Shown piece by piece: positions 53,618 to 63,101 of a DNA stretch of 64,000 nucleotides. The stretch comes from Actinomadura sp. KC06. Lineage in GTDB: Bacteria > Actinomycetota > Actinomycetes > Streptosporangiales > Streptosporangiaceae. The stretch's first letter is position 1. Each line of letters starts with the position of its first letter. The stretch covers positions 1 through 64,000 of the forward strand of contig NZ_SMKT01000005.1 of assembly GCF_004348735.1 (NCBI RefSeq), read 5' to 3'. A program made the position numbers and the translations under genes. Below the pieces are notes generated by a model. It was not told the origin of the DNA and ran no database searches. It worked only from the letters and a program-made list of their open reading frames with translations.

Positions 53618-54880
53618 GTGAGCCGCAAGCAGCAGCTGCACCGGCCGGGGCCGCAGCCCGGTCCGCCCGCCGACGACACCGGCTGCCACATCCTGCACGT
53701 CGACATGGACGCCTTCTTCGTCAGCGTCGAGCTGCTGGAGCGGCCCGAGCTGCGGGGACGTCCCGTCATCGTCGGCGGGGCCGGTCCGCGCGGCGTCGTG
53801 TCCGCGGCGTCCTACGAGGCCCGCTCGTTCGGCGTGCACTCGGCGATGCCGATGACGCGGGCGCGGCGGCTGTGCCCGCGGGCCGTCGTCCTGCCGGTGA
53901 GCCACGGCAAGTACTCGCGCGTGTCCGGGGCCGTGTTCGAGATCTTCCGGTCCGTCACGCCGCTGGTGGAGGGCCTGTCGCTGGACGAGGCGTTCCTGGA
54001 CGTGGCGGGCGCCGGGCGGCGGCTCGGCCGTCCCGCCGAGATCGCGCGGCTCATCCGCGAGCAGGTCAGCGCCCAGCAGGGCATCACCTGCTCGGTCGGC
54101 GTCGCGAGCACCAAGTTCATCGCGAAGCTGGCCTCGACGCGCTGCAAGCCCGACGGGATGCTCGTCGTGCCCGCGGACGGCGTGGTCGACTTCCTGCACC
54201 CGCTGCCCGTCGCGTCCCTCTGGGGCGTCGGAGAGCGGACGGAGCAGACCCTGACCCGGCTGGGCCTGCGGACGGTCGGGCAGCTCGCCCAGGTGCCGCT
54301 GAGCACGCTGCAGCGCGAGCTGGGCAACGCGGTGGGCGCCCACCTGCACGAGCTGGCCTGGGGCCGTGACCCGCGCGAGGTCGTCCCGCACACGCCCGAC
54401 AAGAGCATCGGCGCCGAGGAGACGTTCGACACCGACGTCGACGACCCGGAGATCATCCGCCGCGAGCTGCTGCGGCTGGCCGAGCGGGTCGGCGCCCGGC
54501 TCCGGGCGAGCGGGAACGCGGGCCGGACGGTGAGCGTCAAACTACGGATGGCGAACTTCAAGACGATCACGCGGGCGCGCACGCTCGCCGAGCCCACCGA
54601 TCTCGCTCGTGTGATCTATGTCACAGCCCGTGATCTCTATGAGGGGGCCGGGCTGGAACGGGTACGACTCCGGTTGGTCGGGGTCCGGGTGGAGAACCTG
54701 GGCCCCGCCGGCGCGGCCCCCCGCCAGCTCGCCTTCGACGAGCCGGAACGCGGTTGGCGTGAGGCCGAGCGAGCCATGGACCAGGTCGCGCACCGGTTCG
54801 GCCGCGGTGCGGTCCGCCCCGCCGCGCTGGTCCGGCGCGAGGACGGCGACGGACGTGACGGCAGGGACGGAACACCATGA
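53618..54880 (+). CDS. dinB: DNA polymerase IV (Y-family)
   Basis: A translesion polymerase of 420 residues. Catalytic acids lie in HVDMDAFFVSVE (about 27-38) and LSLDEAFLDV (about 122-131). The little-finger domain follows (about 250-360), and a C-terminal segment RQLAFDEPERG may be the beta-clamp contact. GTG start is 4 nt after the methyltransferase stop. I saw no clear LexA box upstream. Confidence 0.95.
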   Translation: MSRKQQLHRPGPQPGPPADDTGCHILHVDMDAFFVSVELLERPELRGRPVIVGGAGPRGVVSAASYEARSFGVHSAMPMTRARRLCPRAVVLPVSHGKYSRVSGAVFEIFRSVTPLVEGLSLDEAFLDVAGAGRRLGRPAEIARLIREQVSAQQGITCSVGVASTKFIAKLASTRCKPDGMLVVPADGVVDFLHPLPVASLWGVGERTEQTLTRLGLRTVGQLAQVPLSTLQRELGNAVGAHLHELAWGRDPREVVPHTPDKSIGAEETFDTDVDDPEIIRRELLRLAERVGARLRASGNAGRTVSVKLRMANFKTITRARTLAEPTDLARVIYVTARDLYEGAGLERVRLRLVGVRVENLGPAGAAPRQLAFDEPERGWREAERAMDQVAHRFGRGAVRPAALVRREDGDGRDGRDGTP

Positions 54881-55027
54881 GAGAAGGCTGTGGGGTGACC
54901 GGCGCCGGGCCCTTGAGGGGCCGTCTGCTTTCGTGCGCGGCACAGTGCTCGTATTCTGGGCATATCACCGTTGAGGTTCGCGTCCTGCATCGGACTCCCC
55001 GCCGCGGGGCTGTCGTTGGGAGGTGCC

Positions 55028-55450
55028 GTGCCGCTCTCTGAGCACGAGCAGCGCATGCTCGAACAGATCGAATCGGCGTTGTACGCCGAGGATCCGAAGT
55101 TCGCTCACGCGGTTCGCTCGACCAGCCCACAGGTCCACTACAAGCGCCGGATCGTCAAGGCGGCCTTCGGGTTCGTCGTCGGCGTCGGCGCACTGATGGC
55201 CGGCCTCGTGATCAACGAGGGCACGGTCACCATCGCGGTGAGCGTCACCGGCTTCCTGCTGATGGTGGTGTGCTGCGTCTGGGCGCTGACGAGCTGGAAG
55301 CGCATGACCGGCATCGGGAACGAGGCCGCGGCCGGCGGCGACGGCAGGCAGCCCGGGCAGCCGAGGCAGCCGAGGCAGTCGAAGCCGGCCAAGGCGGGCT
55401 TCATGGAGCGCATGGAAGAGCGCTGGCGCCGCAGGACCGAAGGCGACTGA
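55028..55450 (+). CDS. DUF3040 membrane protein
   Basis: A protein of 140 residues typical of the actinobacterial DUF3040 family: MPLSEHEQRMLEQIESALYAEDPKFA at the N-terminus, then two membrane helices (about 44-85) and a Gln/Pro/Arg-rich tail. In many actinobacteria it lies between dinB and the mraZ/dcw region, as here. Function unknown, probably envelope-related. The GTG at 55028 follows GGGAGG. Confidence 0.93.
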   Translation: MPLSEHEQRMLEQIESALYAEDPKFAHAVRSTSPQVHYKRRIVKAAFGFVVGVGALMAGLVINEGTVTIAVSVTGFLLMVVCCVWALTSWKRMTGIGNEAAAGGDGRQPGQPRQPRQSKPAKAGFMERMEERWRRRTEGD

Positions 55451-55462
55451 CCCCTTCCTGAA

Positions 55463-55505
55463 CGTCCCGGCCGTACGCGGGCAGGTGTCCGCGCGGGCCG
55501 GGACG
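55463..55505. terminator. Bidirectional terminator hairpin
   Basis: CGTCCCGGCC pairs with GGCCGGGACG, with a nested CGCGG/CCGCG stem inside. It sits between the convergent DUF3040 and TgpA genes. Confidence 0.65.
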
Positions 55506-55550
55506 AACGCGTCTCCAGGGGTGTCCGTCCTGGGGGTACTTGCCCGGGTG

Positions 55551-58043
55551 CTACTTGCGGCGGAGGCGGGCGGGCAGGTCGTTGAGGCGGGCCTTCGCGT
55601 CCAGCGCGCGGTTCCCGGCCGACTGGAGCGTGGTCAGGGTCTGCGCCATCGTCGACGGCGGCAGCAGCCTGGCGCGCCAGCGCGTCCCGCGGCCCACGGA
55701 CGCGGCGAACGCGTCGCGGACCGTCCGGACGTCCGCGCGGAGCCGCTCCGGCGGCTCGGGGGAGCGGGACAGGGAGTAGCGCGCCAGCTCCTCGGCGCGG
55801 GCGATGCGGGTGAGCGCCTGCTCGACCTCGCCGTCCAGCTCCAGCAGCTCGCCGAGGCGGCGCGCGGTGGCGCGCGGGGAGTCGCTCGCCCGCCATTCGA
55901 GGCCGTGGTCGAGCGCGTCCGCGCGCATCTCCCGCCACGCGGCGTGCGCGGCGCCCGCGGGATCGGGCGACGGCGCCCGGACGGCCGCGCCCGGCGGCGC
56001 GCCCGGCCGGGTCCGGGTCCGGGTCCGCGACGGCGACAGGGACGGTGACATCAGGGCCGCCCAGCGGCGCCGCCGGGTGAACGTCCGCAGCGCCATCGGA
56101 ACGGCCAGGAGAAGCAGGATCAGCACCGCGCCCGCCAGCCACGGCGCCGCGGAGAACCCGCCGTCCTCGTCGTCCTGCGCGGCGGCGCCGCCGGTCTCGC
56201 CCGTGTCGTTGCGGCCCCGCGCGGACGGCTGCGGCGCGGGCGCCTGGTTGTCGGCGGGCGACGACGTCTCCGGCGCGGGCGCGCTGTCGCTCCCCTCGCT
56301 GCCGCCGCCGGTGGACTCGGGAAGGCTGTACTCGGGGGTGGCGGCGGTGCCCTGCCCGCCCGCGCCCGACGGCGTCGGCTCGAAGCGGACCCACCCGGTC
56401 CCGTCGAAGTACAGCTCGGGCCAGGCGTGCGCGTCCCGCGACCGGACGACCCACTGCCCGGGACGGACCTCGCTGCCCGAGGTGTAGCCCATCGCCACCC
56501 GGGACGGGATGCCGAGGATCCGGGCCATCAGCGCCATCGAGGCGGCGAACTGCTCGCAGTAGCCGCGCTTGCTGTGCAGCAGGAAGTCGACCAGGTCGCT
56601 GCCGTGCTTCGGCGCCGGCGCGGACAGGTCGTAGGTGAACCCGCCCGACAGGGTGAACCAGCGCTGCAGCCGCACCGCCTGCGACAGCGCCGTCGCCGAC
56701 CCGGCCGTGACCTGCTCCGCGAGCTGCCTGACCTCTCGCGGGACGTTCTTCGGCACCGCCGTGTAGCGCGACACGATCTCGGCCGGGTGGTTGCCCGCGG
56801 CGGCGAGCTGCCCGATCGTCGGCTCCGCGCGGCGGCTCGTGACGGTGTAGGCGCGCCCGTCCGCGGAGTCGCGCAGCGAGTAGATCATCAGGGAGCGCTC
56901 GTCCACCCGCCAGTCGCCGCTGATCGACACGTCGGACGGGGCGTAGGGCACCGGCAGGAACGACATGTCCCTGACCTCGGGACGCACCTGGACCCTGGTC
57001 GTCACCTCGCGGGACGACGCGACCGACAGCCCGGGCGGCGACGGGATGTCGCGCTCGTCGAGGCGGTCGCTGGGATGGCTGTCGAGCTGGGTGTAGGTCC
57101 ACCGGTCGCCCTCGAACTTGTCGAGGGCGTACAGGCGCAGGTAGTCGGGGGCCTCCGGGTCGTTCGTCCGGTAGGTGAGGACGATCGAGTCGTCCAGCCG
57201 CGTCAGCTCCCGTTTCAGGCTGACCAGCGGGTCGGGCGTCGTCACCGTCTGCGTGCCGCCGCCGCCGTCGCCGCCGAGGCCGAACATGCCGCGCGGCTGC
57301 AGCCCCGGCACGGCCGCCGGGACCAGCACCGCGATCGCCACCGCCCCGGCCGCGATGCGGCGGCCGGACGCCGCCAGCGCCGCCGCGTCGGGCAGGGCGG
57401 ACCCCTCGTCCGGACGGGGGTCGGCGCCCGCCAGCGGCACGTCCCGCTGCCGGAACGAGGTGACCGTCCGGCCCCAGCCGCCGACCTGCTCGCGGGCGTC
57501 GGCCATCAGCAGCGCGAGGAAGCCGAGCGCGCCGACGCCGAACGCCAGCCAGCTGACGCCGTCCTCGCGGACCGCGGCGGGCACGCTGTACATGGCGAGC
57601 AGCGGCAGCCCGGCCGGGGCGGCGCGGCGCAGCCGCACGGCCAGCAGGTCGACGAGGACGGCGACCAGCCCGATCCCGGCGGCGGTCATCAGCTCGATCC
57701 CCGGCAGCACCGGGACCGGCGCCGCGTACCGGTTGGCCGCCCGCCAGCCGCTGTCGGACAGGTCGCCGAGGTGGCCCACCGACTCCGGCGAGGGGATGAT
57801 CCCCAGCCACGCCTGGCCGGACGCGTACACCAGGTTCAGGTACAGCACCAGGCCGGCCAGCCCGAACAGCAGGTTCACCGGCGCCGGCAGCCGCAGCCGC
57901 CGCGCCAGCACGCCCCCGCCGGCGACCGCGAGCACCGCGCCGACCCCGGCCCAGAACCAGCCTCCCGACTCGAACAGCGGGTAGAGGCCGATCGAGCCGG
58001 CGAGCGTCGCCAGCCCGGCCATGACCGTCATCCGGAGTCTCAT
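55551..58043 (-). CDS. TgpA-type transglutaminase-like membrane protein
   Basis: A protein of 830 residues. Its N-terminal block has about six to seven membrane helices (to about 240). An extracytoplasmic region with a transglutaminase/protease domain follows: catalytic Cys in SKRGYCEQFAASMALMAR (about 494), His in RSRDAHAWPELYF (about 537) and the following Asp. Then come a Ser/Pro/Gly-rich linker, another membrane helix (about 655) and a C-terminal DUF4129-like cytoplasmic region. The ATG overlaps the DUF58 stop. The MoxR-DUF58-TgpA operon is widespread in actinobacteria and thought to act in envelope protein quality control. The exact role is unproven. Confidence 0.9.
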   Translation of the reverse strand: MRLRMTVMAGLATLAGSIGLYPLFESGGWFWAGVGAVLAVAGGGVLARRLRLPAPVNLLFGLAGLVLYLNLVYASGQAWLGIIPSPESVGHLGDLSDSGWRAANRYAAPVPVLPGIELMTAAGIGLVAVLVDLLAVRLRRAAPAGLPLLAMYSVPAAVREDGVSWLAFGVGALGFLALLMADAREQVGGWGRTVTSFRQRDVPLAGADPRPDEGSALPDAAALAASGRRIAAGAVAIAVLVPAAVPGLQPRGMFGLGGDGGGGTQTVTTPDPLVSLKRELTRLDDSIVLTYRTNDPEAPDYLRLYALDKFEGDRWTYTQLDSHPSDRLDERDIPSPPGLSVASSREVTTRVQVRPEVRDMSFLPVPYAPSDVSISGDWRVDERSLMIYSLRDSADGRAYTVTSRRAEPTIGQLAAAGNHPAEIVSRYTAVPKNVPREVRQLAEQVTAGSATALSQAVRLQRWFTLSGGFTYDLSAPAPKHGSDLVDFLLHSKRGYCEQFAASMALMARILGIPSRVAMGYTSGSEVRPGQWVVRSRDAHAWPELYFDGTGWVRFEPTPSGAGGQGTAATPEYSLPESTGGGSEGSDSAPAPETSSPADNQAPAPQPSARGRNDTGETGGAAAQDDEDGGFSAAPWLAGAVLILLLLAVPMALRTFTRRRRWAALMSPSLSPSRTRTRTRPGAPPGAAVRAPSPDPAGAAHAAWREMRADALDHGLEWRASDSPRATARRLGELLELDGEVEQALTRIARAEELARYSLSRSPEPPERLRADVRTVRDAFAASVGRGTRWRARLLPPSTMAQTLTTLQSAGNRALDAKARLNDLPARLRRK

Positions 58044-59338
58044 GAGCCGTCCCTGACGAAGTCGTCGCCGGTCCGCCCGGCCTGCGCCCACGCTCCGGCC
58101 AGCTCCGCCGCCGACCGGACGATCACCACCCGCCAGCCGCCCGCCCGCAGCAGCGCGGCGGCGGGCTCGGCGGCCGTGCCCGCCGTGTCGCCGCTCGCCG
58201 CGGCCGTACCGTTCGAGGCGGCGCGTGCGCGTCCGAGGACGAGCACCGCGACGCAGGTCCCGGTGCCGCGCCGGACGGCCGCGAGCGAGCGCGCCTCGTC
58301 CTCCGACAGGACGCCGAACACCCCGATGACCAGCCCGTCGCCCTCCCGCGTCGCGCCCGCCCGGCCGCGCAGCGCGGCCATGCCCGCCGACAGCGAACGC
58401 TCCTTGGACCGGCGGGCCACGGCCAGCGCGTCGAGCAGCAGCCCCTCGAACGTCCCGTCGGCCCGCGCGGCCGGGAGCGCCTCGCCCCCGTCGGTGACGT
58501 ACCGCAGGTTCATCCCCGTCCGGACCAGGTGCACCCCGATGGACGCGGTCGCCGACACGGCCTGCTCGAACGTCCCGCCGGGGCCGTCGCCCCAGTGCGC
58601 GGTGCGGCGGGTGTCGAGGAACAGCGTCCCGCTGCTCTGGAAGTGCTGCTCCTCGCGCCGCACCATCAGCTCGCCGTGCCGGGCCGTGGACCGCCAGTGG
58701 ACGCGGCGCAGGTCGTCGCCGTGCCGGTACTCGCGCGGCGTCACGTCGTCCTCGCCCGCCGCCGACACCGCCCGGGCGACGCTGTCGCCGCCGCCCGTCC
58801 ACGCCCCGGACAGCCGCCCCGACGGCAGCGGGTGGATCGTCGGCGTCACCGTCAGCGTGTCCGACAGGCTGAACGAGCGGACCAGCTCCACCATCCCGAA
58901 CGGGTCGGCGAGCCGGACGGTCAGCGGCCCCACCCGGAAGCGCCCCCGCACGTCGGACCGGATGCGGTAGCCGAGCTGGCGCTTACCGTGCGACTCGATC
59001 CGGTCGAGGACGAACCTGGCCCGCCCGCCGAGCGCGTACGGCACCCGGTCCTCCACCATCAGCAGCCCGCTCGGCAGCCGCGACACGTTCTCCAGCCGCA
59101 GGTCGACGCGCGCCTCCTGGCCGACCGGCAGCCGCGGCGGGTCGAGCCGCCGCGCGCACGCCAGCCGGTAGCGGGTCCGCGACACCGCGAGCGTGCACAG
59201 CAGCGGCAGCGCCAGCACGAGCACGCCGGCGCGCAGCAGGTCGCGCTCGCCGAGGACGAACGCGCACACGATCGCGGTCGCGCCGGCGGCCACGAAGGAC
59301 CGCCCGCGCGTGGTGAGGCCGGCAAGCGCGCGTCTCAA
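58040..59338 (-). CDS. DUF58 protein
   Basis: A protein of 432 residues. Two membrane helices near the N-terminus (about 15-55) are followed by a DUF58 domain with the signature DDVTPREYRHGDDLRRVHWRSTARHGELMVRREEQ (about 198-231). A VWA-like C-terminal half follows. It is the usual partner of MoxR ATPases. The TTG start is 3 nt after the moxR stop. Its TGA overlaps the TgpA start, so all three genes are one operon. Confidence 0.9.
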   Translation of the reverse strand: MRRALAGLTTRGRSFVAAGATAIVCAFVLGERDLLRAGVLVLALPLLCTLAVSRTRYRLACARRLDPPRLPVGQEARVDLRLENVSRLPSGLLMVEDRVPYALGGRARFVLDRIESHGKRQLGYRIRSDVRGRFRVGPLTVRLADPFGMVELVRSFSLSDTLTVTPTIHPLPSGRLSGAWTGGGDSVARAVSAAGEDDVTPREYRHGDDLRRVHWRSTARHGELMVRREEQHFQSSGTLFLDTRRTAHWGDGPGGTFEQAVSATASIGVHLVRTGMNLRYVTDGGEALPAARADGTFEGLLLDALAVARRSKERSLSAGMAALRGRAGATREGDGLVIGVFGVLSEDEARSLAAVRRGTGTCVAVLVLGRARAASNGTAAASGDTAGTAAEPAAALLRAGGWRVVIVRSAAELAGAWAQAGRTGDDFVRDGS

Positions 59339-59341
59339 CGG

Positions 59342-60382
59342 TCACTTCCCGTGGGACGGCACCGGCAGTCGTTTCACCAGGTCCGCCACGACCTGCTCGG
59401 GACGGCGCCGGTCGACCTGCGCCTCCGCGGTCGGCAGCAGCCGGTGCGCGAGGACGGGCACCGCGAGGTCCTGCAGGTCGTCGGGGACGACGTAGTCGCG
59501 GTCGTCCAGCGCCGCGTACGCCCGCGCCGCCCGCACCAGGTGCAGCGTCGCCCGCGGCGACGCGCCGAGCCGCAGCTCGGGATGGCCGCGGGTCGCGGCG
59601 ACCAGCTCGATCGCGTACTGCCGCACGGCCGCCGACACGTGCTGGCGGCGCACCACCTCGATGAGGTCGCGGACGTCGGCCGCGTGCGCGACGGGGGTGA
59701 GCCGGTCGAGCGGGGACGTCTCCCCGTGCGTCTCCAGCATCTCCAGCTCCGCCGCCGGATCGGGGTAGCCCATCGAGATGCGGGCGGTGAACCGGTCGCG
59801 CTGCGCCTCCGGCAGCGGGTAGGTGCCCTCCATCTCCACCGGGTTCTGCGTGGAGATCACCATGAACGGGGGCTCCAGCGTGTAGGTGGTGCCGTCCACC
59901 GTGACCTGGCGCTCCTCCATGCACTCCAGCAGCGCGGACTGCGTCTTCGGGGACGCGCGGTTGATCTCGTCGCCGACGACGATGTTGGCGAACACCGGGC
60001 CGGGCTTGAACTCGAACTCGCGCAGCTCCTGGTTGTAGGCGCTGACCCCCGTGATGTCGCTGGGCAGCAGGTCGGGCGTGAACTGGACGCGCCGCACCGA
60101 GCAGTCGACCGAGCGCGCGAGCGCCTTGGCCAGCATCGTCTTGCCGACGCCGGGGACGTCCTCGATCAGCAGGTGACCCTCGGCCAGCAGCACCGTCAGG
60201 GCGAGCCGCACCACCGAGGGCTTGCCCTCGATCACCGACTCCACGGCGTCCCGGATCTTGTTCGCGACCTGCGCGAGGCCCTCGAGTCCTGGGCCCGGCG
60301 CCTCGCTGGCGCCGTGCCGGGCCGGGTGGGATGCCGGGGGGTCGGTCTCCATGAACGACTCGCCGTGCGTTCCTACTGCCAC
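59342..60382 (-). CDS. MoxR family AAA+ ATPase
   Basis: A protein of 346 residues with Walker A EDVPGVGKTMLAKAL (about 65-79), the SDITGVSAYNQ region, Walker B NIVVGDEINRASPKTQ, sensor-1 VISTQNPVEMEGTYPLPEAQRDRF and a C-terminal lid. It is a chaperone-like ATPase for the DUF58/TgpA complex. The start is GTG at 60382 with a strong GAGGAGG 6 nt upstream. ATG at 60352 is an internal alternative. This is a second MoxR, distinct from CoxD at 8.2 kb. Confidence 0.92.
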   Translation of the reverse strand: MAVGTHGESFMETDPPASHPARHGASEAPGPGLEGLAQVANKIRDAVESVIEGKPSVVRLALTVLLAEGHLLIEDVPGVGKTMLAKALARSVDCSVRRVQFTPDLLPSDITGVSAYNQELREFEFKPGPVFANIVVGDEINRASPKTQSALLECMEERQVTVDGTTYTLEPPFMVISTQNPVEMEGTYPLPEAQRDRFTARISMGYPDPAAELEMLETHGETSPLDRLTPVAHAADVRDLIEVVRRQHVSAAVRQYAIELVAATRGHPELRLGASPRATLHLVRAARAYAALDDRDYVVPDDLQDLAVPVLAHRLLPTAEAQVDRRRPEQVVADLVKRLPVPSHGK

Positions 60383-60750
60383 CAAACCCTCCTCAGCCGT
60401 CCGGCCGCGCGGTGTGTTCGGCCCCTCATCGGAGCCAGGTCCTCTCACGCGCCGGTGCGGCGCTCTGTGCGTCCGCCCAAACGACAGTACGTCGTCGGGC
60501 GGCGCGCCGCGATGTTCATGGTGAACGCGAGCCCATTGTGCTCTACGGGATCGGCGTCCTGACCGGCGGCGGCGCACCACTTCTCCCCACCCGGTCCCTC
60601 GCGTCCCCGCGACGTTCAACGAGCGAACGGCCGGAACGACATTTCCGGCGTCGCGGCACGCGGAGGCGCGCCGCGCGCCCCCACCCCGCACCACCCCCTC
60701 TGAACTGCGGATTCGTCGGCCGAATCGGTCTCTGGAATGTGTTTTTATTG

Positions 60751-60778
60751 TTGACGGTGGGGAAGAGTGGAGTAGAGT
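60751..60778 (+). promoter_or_regulatory. mraZ promoter, TTGACG-N16-TAGAGT
   Basis: A near-consensus -35 TTGACG (60751-60756) and -10 TAGAGT (60773-60778) separated by 16 nt, preceded by a T-rich stretch (GTTTTTATTG). It drives mraZ and probably the downstream dcw genes. The spacer and -10 overlap MraZ boxes. Confidence 0.75.
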
Positions 60779-60792
60779 GGGGCGCCGTGGGG
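60757..60792 (+). promoter_or_regulatory. Four GTGGGG MraZ-type boxes, 10-bp period
   Basis: GTGGGG at 60757, GTGGAG at 60767, GTGGGG at 60777 and GTGGGG at 60787 form direct repeats spaced exactly one helical turn apart. MraZ of E. coli binds comparable TGGGN repeats with 5-nt spacers upstream of its own gene. The overlap with the promoter predicts autorepression. Confidence 0.75.
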
Positions 60793-60829
60793 AGCAGGTG
60801 CGCCCCATGCGGCGCGGGAGGTGGGGCCG

Positions 60830-61261
60830 TTGTTCCTCGGCACCCATTCGCCGCGCCTCGACGACAAGGGACGGCTGTTCCTGCCGGCGAAATATCGCGA
60901 GGAGCTGTCGGGGGGATTGGTGATCACGAAGGGCCAGGAACGCTGCCTGTACGTCTTCCCCATGGCGGAGTTCCAGCGGATAACCGAGGCTCTGCGTGCC
61001 GCACCGGTCACCGAGAAGGCCGTGCGCGGCTACAGCCGGGTCTTCTTCGCCAGCGCGTCCGACGAGGTCCCCGACAAGCAGGGCCGCGTCACCATACCGC
61101 CGCCGCTCCGCAAGTACGCGGGCCTCACCCGCGACTGCACGGTCATCGGCGCCAACACGCGACTCGAGATCTGGGACGCGCAGGCGTGGGAGACCTACCT
61201 GGAGCAGGAGGAGGAGACGTTCTCCGACGTCTCGGAGGAGGTGTTGCCAGGGATCCTCTGA
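60830..61261 (+). CDS. mraZ: Transcriptional regulator MraZ
   Basis: From the TTG at 60830 the protein has 143 residues, the usual length, beginning [24 protein letters not shown]. Two SpoVT-AbrB-like repeats are present, each with a DxxGR DNA-contact motif: DDKGRL (about 11) and DKQGRVTIP (about 80). It represses the dcw cluster by binding the repeats upstream. GGGAGG 8 nt before the TTG favours this start over GTG at 60821. Confidence 0.93.
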   Translation: MFLGTHSPRLDDKGRLFLPAKYREELSGGLVITKGQERCLYVFPMAEFQRITEALRAAPVTEKAVRGYSRVFFASASDEVPDKQGRVTIPPPLRKYAGLTRDCTVIGANTRLEIWDAQAWETYLEQEEETFSDVSEEVLPGIL

Positions 61262-61429
61262 GAAACGACTCGCCGGTCCGATGACCGGCTATGGCCCACG
61301 TTCGGCCAGGTCTCCAGCCGCTCTCCGAGCCAGCTGGCGCAGCTTCCCCGGCGCCAGACGGCGACCCCCCGCGCAACCACGCGGAGTTCTTCCTCTAGGG
61401 CAGCGGATGGGGACCTGGCCGGGCGAGGC

Positions 61430-61452
61430 CGCCGCCGGGGGGCTTGGCGGCG
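61430..61452 (+). promoter_or_regulatory. Hairpin in the mraZ-rsmH leader, possible mraW-type RNA
   Basis: The 239-nt gap between mraZ and rsmH contains CGCCGCC-GGGGGGCTT-GGCGGCG with flanking GGC/GCC. It is followed by a G-rich stretch before rsmH. A conserved mraW RNA motif is known upstream of rsmH in many actinobacteria. I cannot confirm the match by eye. Confidence 0.3.
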
Positions 61453-61500
61453 AAGCCACAGGAGTCCGCGAGCGAAGTGGCAACCACAGGGGGTGGGAGC

Positions 61501-62484
61501 ATGGACGTGGGAGACCACGCGGCCAAGTCCGGTCACGTACCGGTCATGCTCGGTCGCGTCCTGGAACTCCTCACCCCCGCCGTGGACGCCGCCGCGACCG
61601 GCCGCGACCCCGTCTACCTGGACGCCACGCTCGGCATGGGCGGCCACGCCGAGGCGATGCTGCGGGCCGTCCCGCGGCTGCGCCTCATCGGCCTCGACCG
61701 CGACGCCACCGCGCTGGAGCGCTCGGCGCGCAGGCTCGCCCCGTTCGGCGACCGGGTCACGCTGGAGCACGCCGTCTACGACGAGATCCCCGAGGTGCTG
61801 CGCCGGCTCGGCGTCCCCGCGGTGGACGCCGTCCTGTTCGACCTCGGCGTCTCCTCCCCGCAGCTCGACGAGGCCGGACGCGGCTTCGCCTACTCCTACG
61901 ACGCGCCCCTCGACATGCGGATGGACCGCACCCAGCGCCTCACCGCCGCCGAGGTCGTCAACGGCTACCCGCCCGCCGAGCTCGCCCGCATCCTGCGCGA
62001 GTACGGCGAGGAGCGGTTCGCCCAGCGCATCGCCGCCGCGATCGTCCGCGAGCGCGAGCGCGCCCCGCTCGACTCCACCAGGCGGCTCGCCGACCTGGTG
62101 CGCACCTCGATCCCGGCCGCGACCCGCCGCACCGGCGGGAACCCGGCCAAGCGCACCTTCCAGGCGCTGCGCATCGAGGTGAACGGAGAACTCGACAGCT
62201 GGCGCCGGGCCCTGCCCGCCGCACTCGACGCGCTCCCGGTCGGCGGCCGGGTCGCCGTCCTCAGCTACCACTCCCTGGAGGACCGCATCACCAAGCAGGT
62301 CCTCGCCGCCCAGGCGGCCGACACCACCCCGCCGGACCTGCCCGTCCCGCTGCCCGAGCACGAGCCGAGATTCCGGCTTCTCACCCGCGGGGCGGAGCTG
62401 CCGTCCGACGAGGAGACCACGACCAACCCACGGGCCGGATCGGTGCGGATGCGCGCCGCCGAGCGGGTCCGGGAGGCGACATGA
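61501..62484 (+). CDS. rsmH: 16S rRNA m4C1402 methyltransferase RsmH (MraW)
   Basis: A protein of 327 residues: [15 protein letters not shown] near the N-terminus, SAM motif [16 protein letters not shown] (about 40-55), [34 protein letters not shown] (about 112-145) and the C-terminal [13 protein letters not shown]. It methylates N4 of C1402 in 16S rRNA. ATG at 61501 chosen for fit to the family length. The TGA overlaps the next ATG. Confidence 0.95.
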   Translation: MDVGDHAAKSGHVPVMLGRVLELLTPAVDAAATGRDPVYLDATLGMGGHAEAMLRAVPRLRLIGLDRDATALERSARRLAPFGDRVTLEHAVYDEIPEVLRRLGVPAVDAVLFDLGVSSPQLDEAGRGFAYSYDAPLDMRMDRTQRLTAAEVVNGYPPAELARILREYGEERFAQRIAAAIVRERERAPLDSTRRLADLVRTSIPAATRRTGGNPAKRTFQALRIEVNGELDSWRRALPAALDALPVGGRVAVLSYHSLEDRITKQVLAAQAADTTPPDLPVPLPEHEPRFRLLTRGAELPSDEETTTNPRAGSVRMRAAERVREAT

Positions 62485-63101
62485 CCACGACCACCAGGCG
62501 GCCGCCCGCCAAGGCGCCCAAGAAGCCGCCAGCGCAGCGCACGCCGTCCAGGCGCACGCCCGCGCAGCACACGCCCGCGGCCAAGACCGCGCCCAAGACC
62601 GCTCCTAAGGCCGCTCCCAAGACCGCGCCCAAGGCGGCGCCCGCGACCACGGCGACCAGCGCCAAGGCGGCCGCGAAGCGGACGGCGGCGCAGTCGCCGC
62701 CGCGCGCTCCGTTCGTGCTGCTCATCGTCGGGCTGCTCGGCGGCGCCCTGGTGAGCCTGCTGCTGCTCAACACCGTCCTCGCGGAGGACGCGTTCACCCT
62801 GACGCGGCTGCAGCAGGACAACAAGCGCCTCGACCAGCAGCGGCAGGCCCTCGAAGAGGACATCGCCCGCGGCGGGTCCCCGGCGCAGCTGTCGAGGAAG
62901 GCCGAGGCGCTCAACATGAGGCAGCCCAAGGACCCGGCCTTCTTCGACCCCGCCACCGGGCGGGCGAGCGGCGGGACGATCCGTCCCGTGCCGCCCGAGG
63001 CCGCCTCGGCGGCGGGCGCCGCGGGCGTGATCGGCATCCCCGGCACCGTGGTCCCCGGGGACGGCGTCCCGCCGGCCGCCGCCGGGCAGGGCGCGCGGTG
63101 A
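62481..63101 (+). CDS. ftsL: FtsL-like septum protein
   Basis: A bitopic protein of 206 residues. A Lys/Ala/Pro-rich cytoplasmic tail with several near-repeats of TAPKAAPK (about 32-70) precedes one membrane helix ([20 protein letters not shown], about 77-96). A short coiled coil ([23 protein letters not shown]) and a Pro/Ala/Gly-rich periplasmic tail follow. The position between rsmH and ftsI identifies it as FtsL. It links FtsQ/FtsB with FtsWI in septal peptidoglycan synthesis. Confidence 0.85.
   Translation: MTTTTRRPPAKAPKKPPAQRTPSRRTPAQHTPAAKTAPKTAPKAAPKTAPKAAPATTATSAKAAAKRTAAQSPPRAPFVLLIVGLLGGALVSLLLLNTVLAEDAFTLTRLQQDNKRLDQQRQALEEDIARGGSPAQLSRKAEALNMRQPKDPAFFDPATGRASGGTIRPVPPEAASAAGAAGVIGIPGTVVPGDGVPPAAAGQGAR

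Larger units (their letters stand above)
60383..60829. other. Divergent intergenic region between moxR and mraZ
   Basis: These 447 bp hold the mraZ promoter and MraZ boxes in the last 80 bp, and the moxR ribosome binding site at the other end. In between I see only a small dyad GTTCA-TGG-TGAAC (60514-60526) and generally non-coding-looking sequence. No gene is supported. Confidence 0.6.

Noticed and set aside
60514-60526. GTTCA-TGG-TGAAC dyad as a LexA box
   Set aside because: The half-site order (GTTC...GAAC) and spacing do not match the actinobacterial GAAC-N4-GTTC box, and no SOS gene follows.
62580-62650. Tandem repeat or CRISPR-like array near the ftsL start
   Set aside because: It is the in-frame coding repeat of the Ala/Pro/Lys-rich FtsL tail, with irregular unit length and no spacers.
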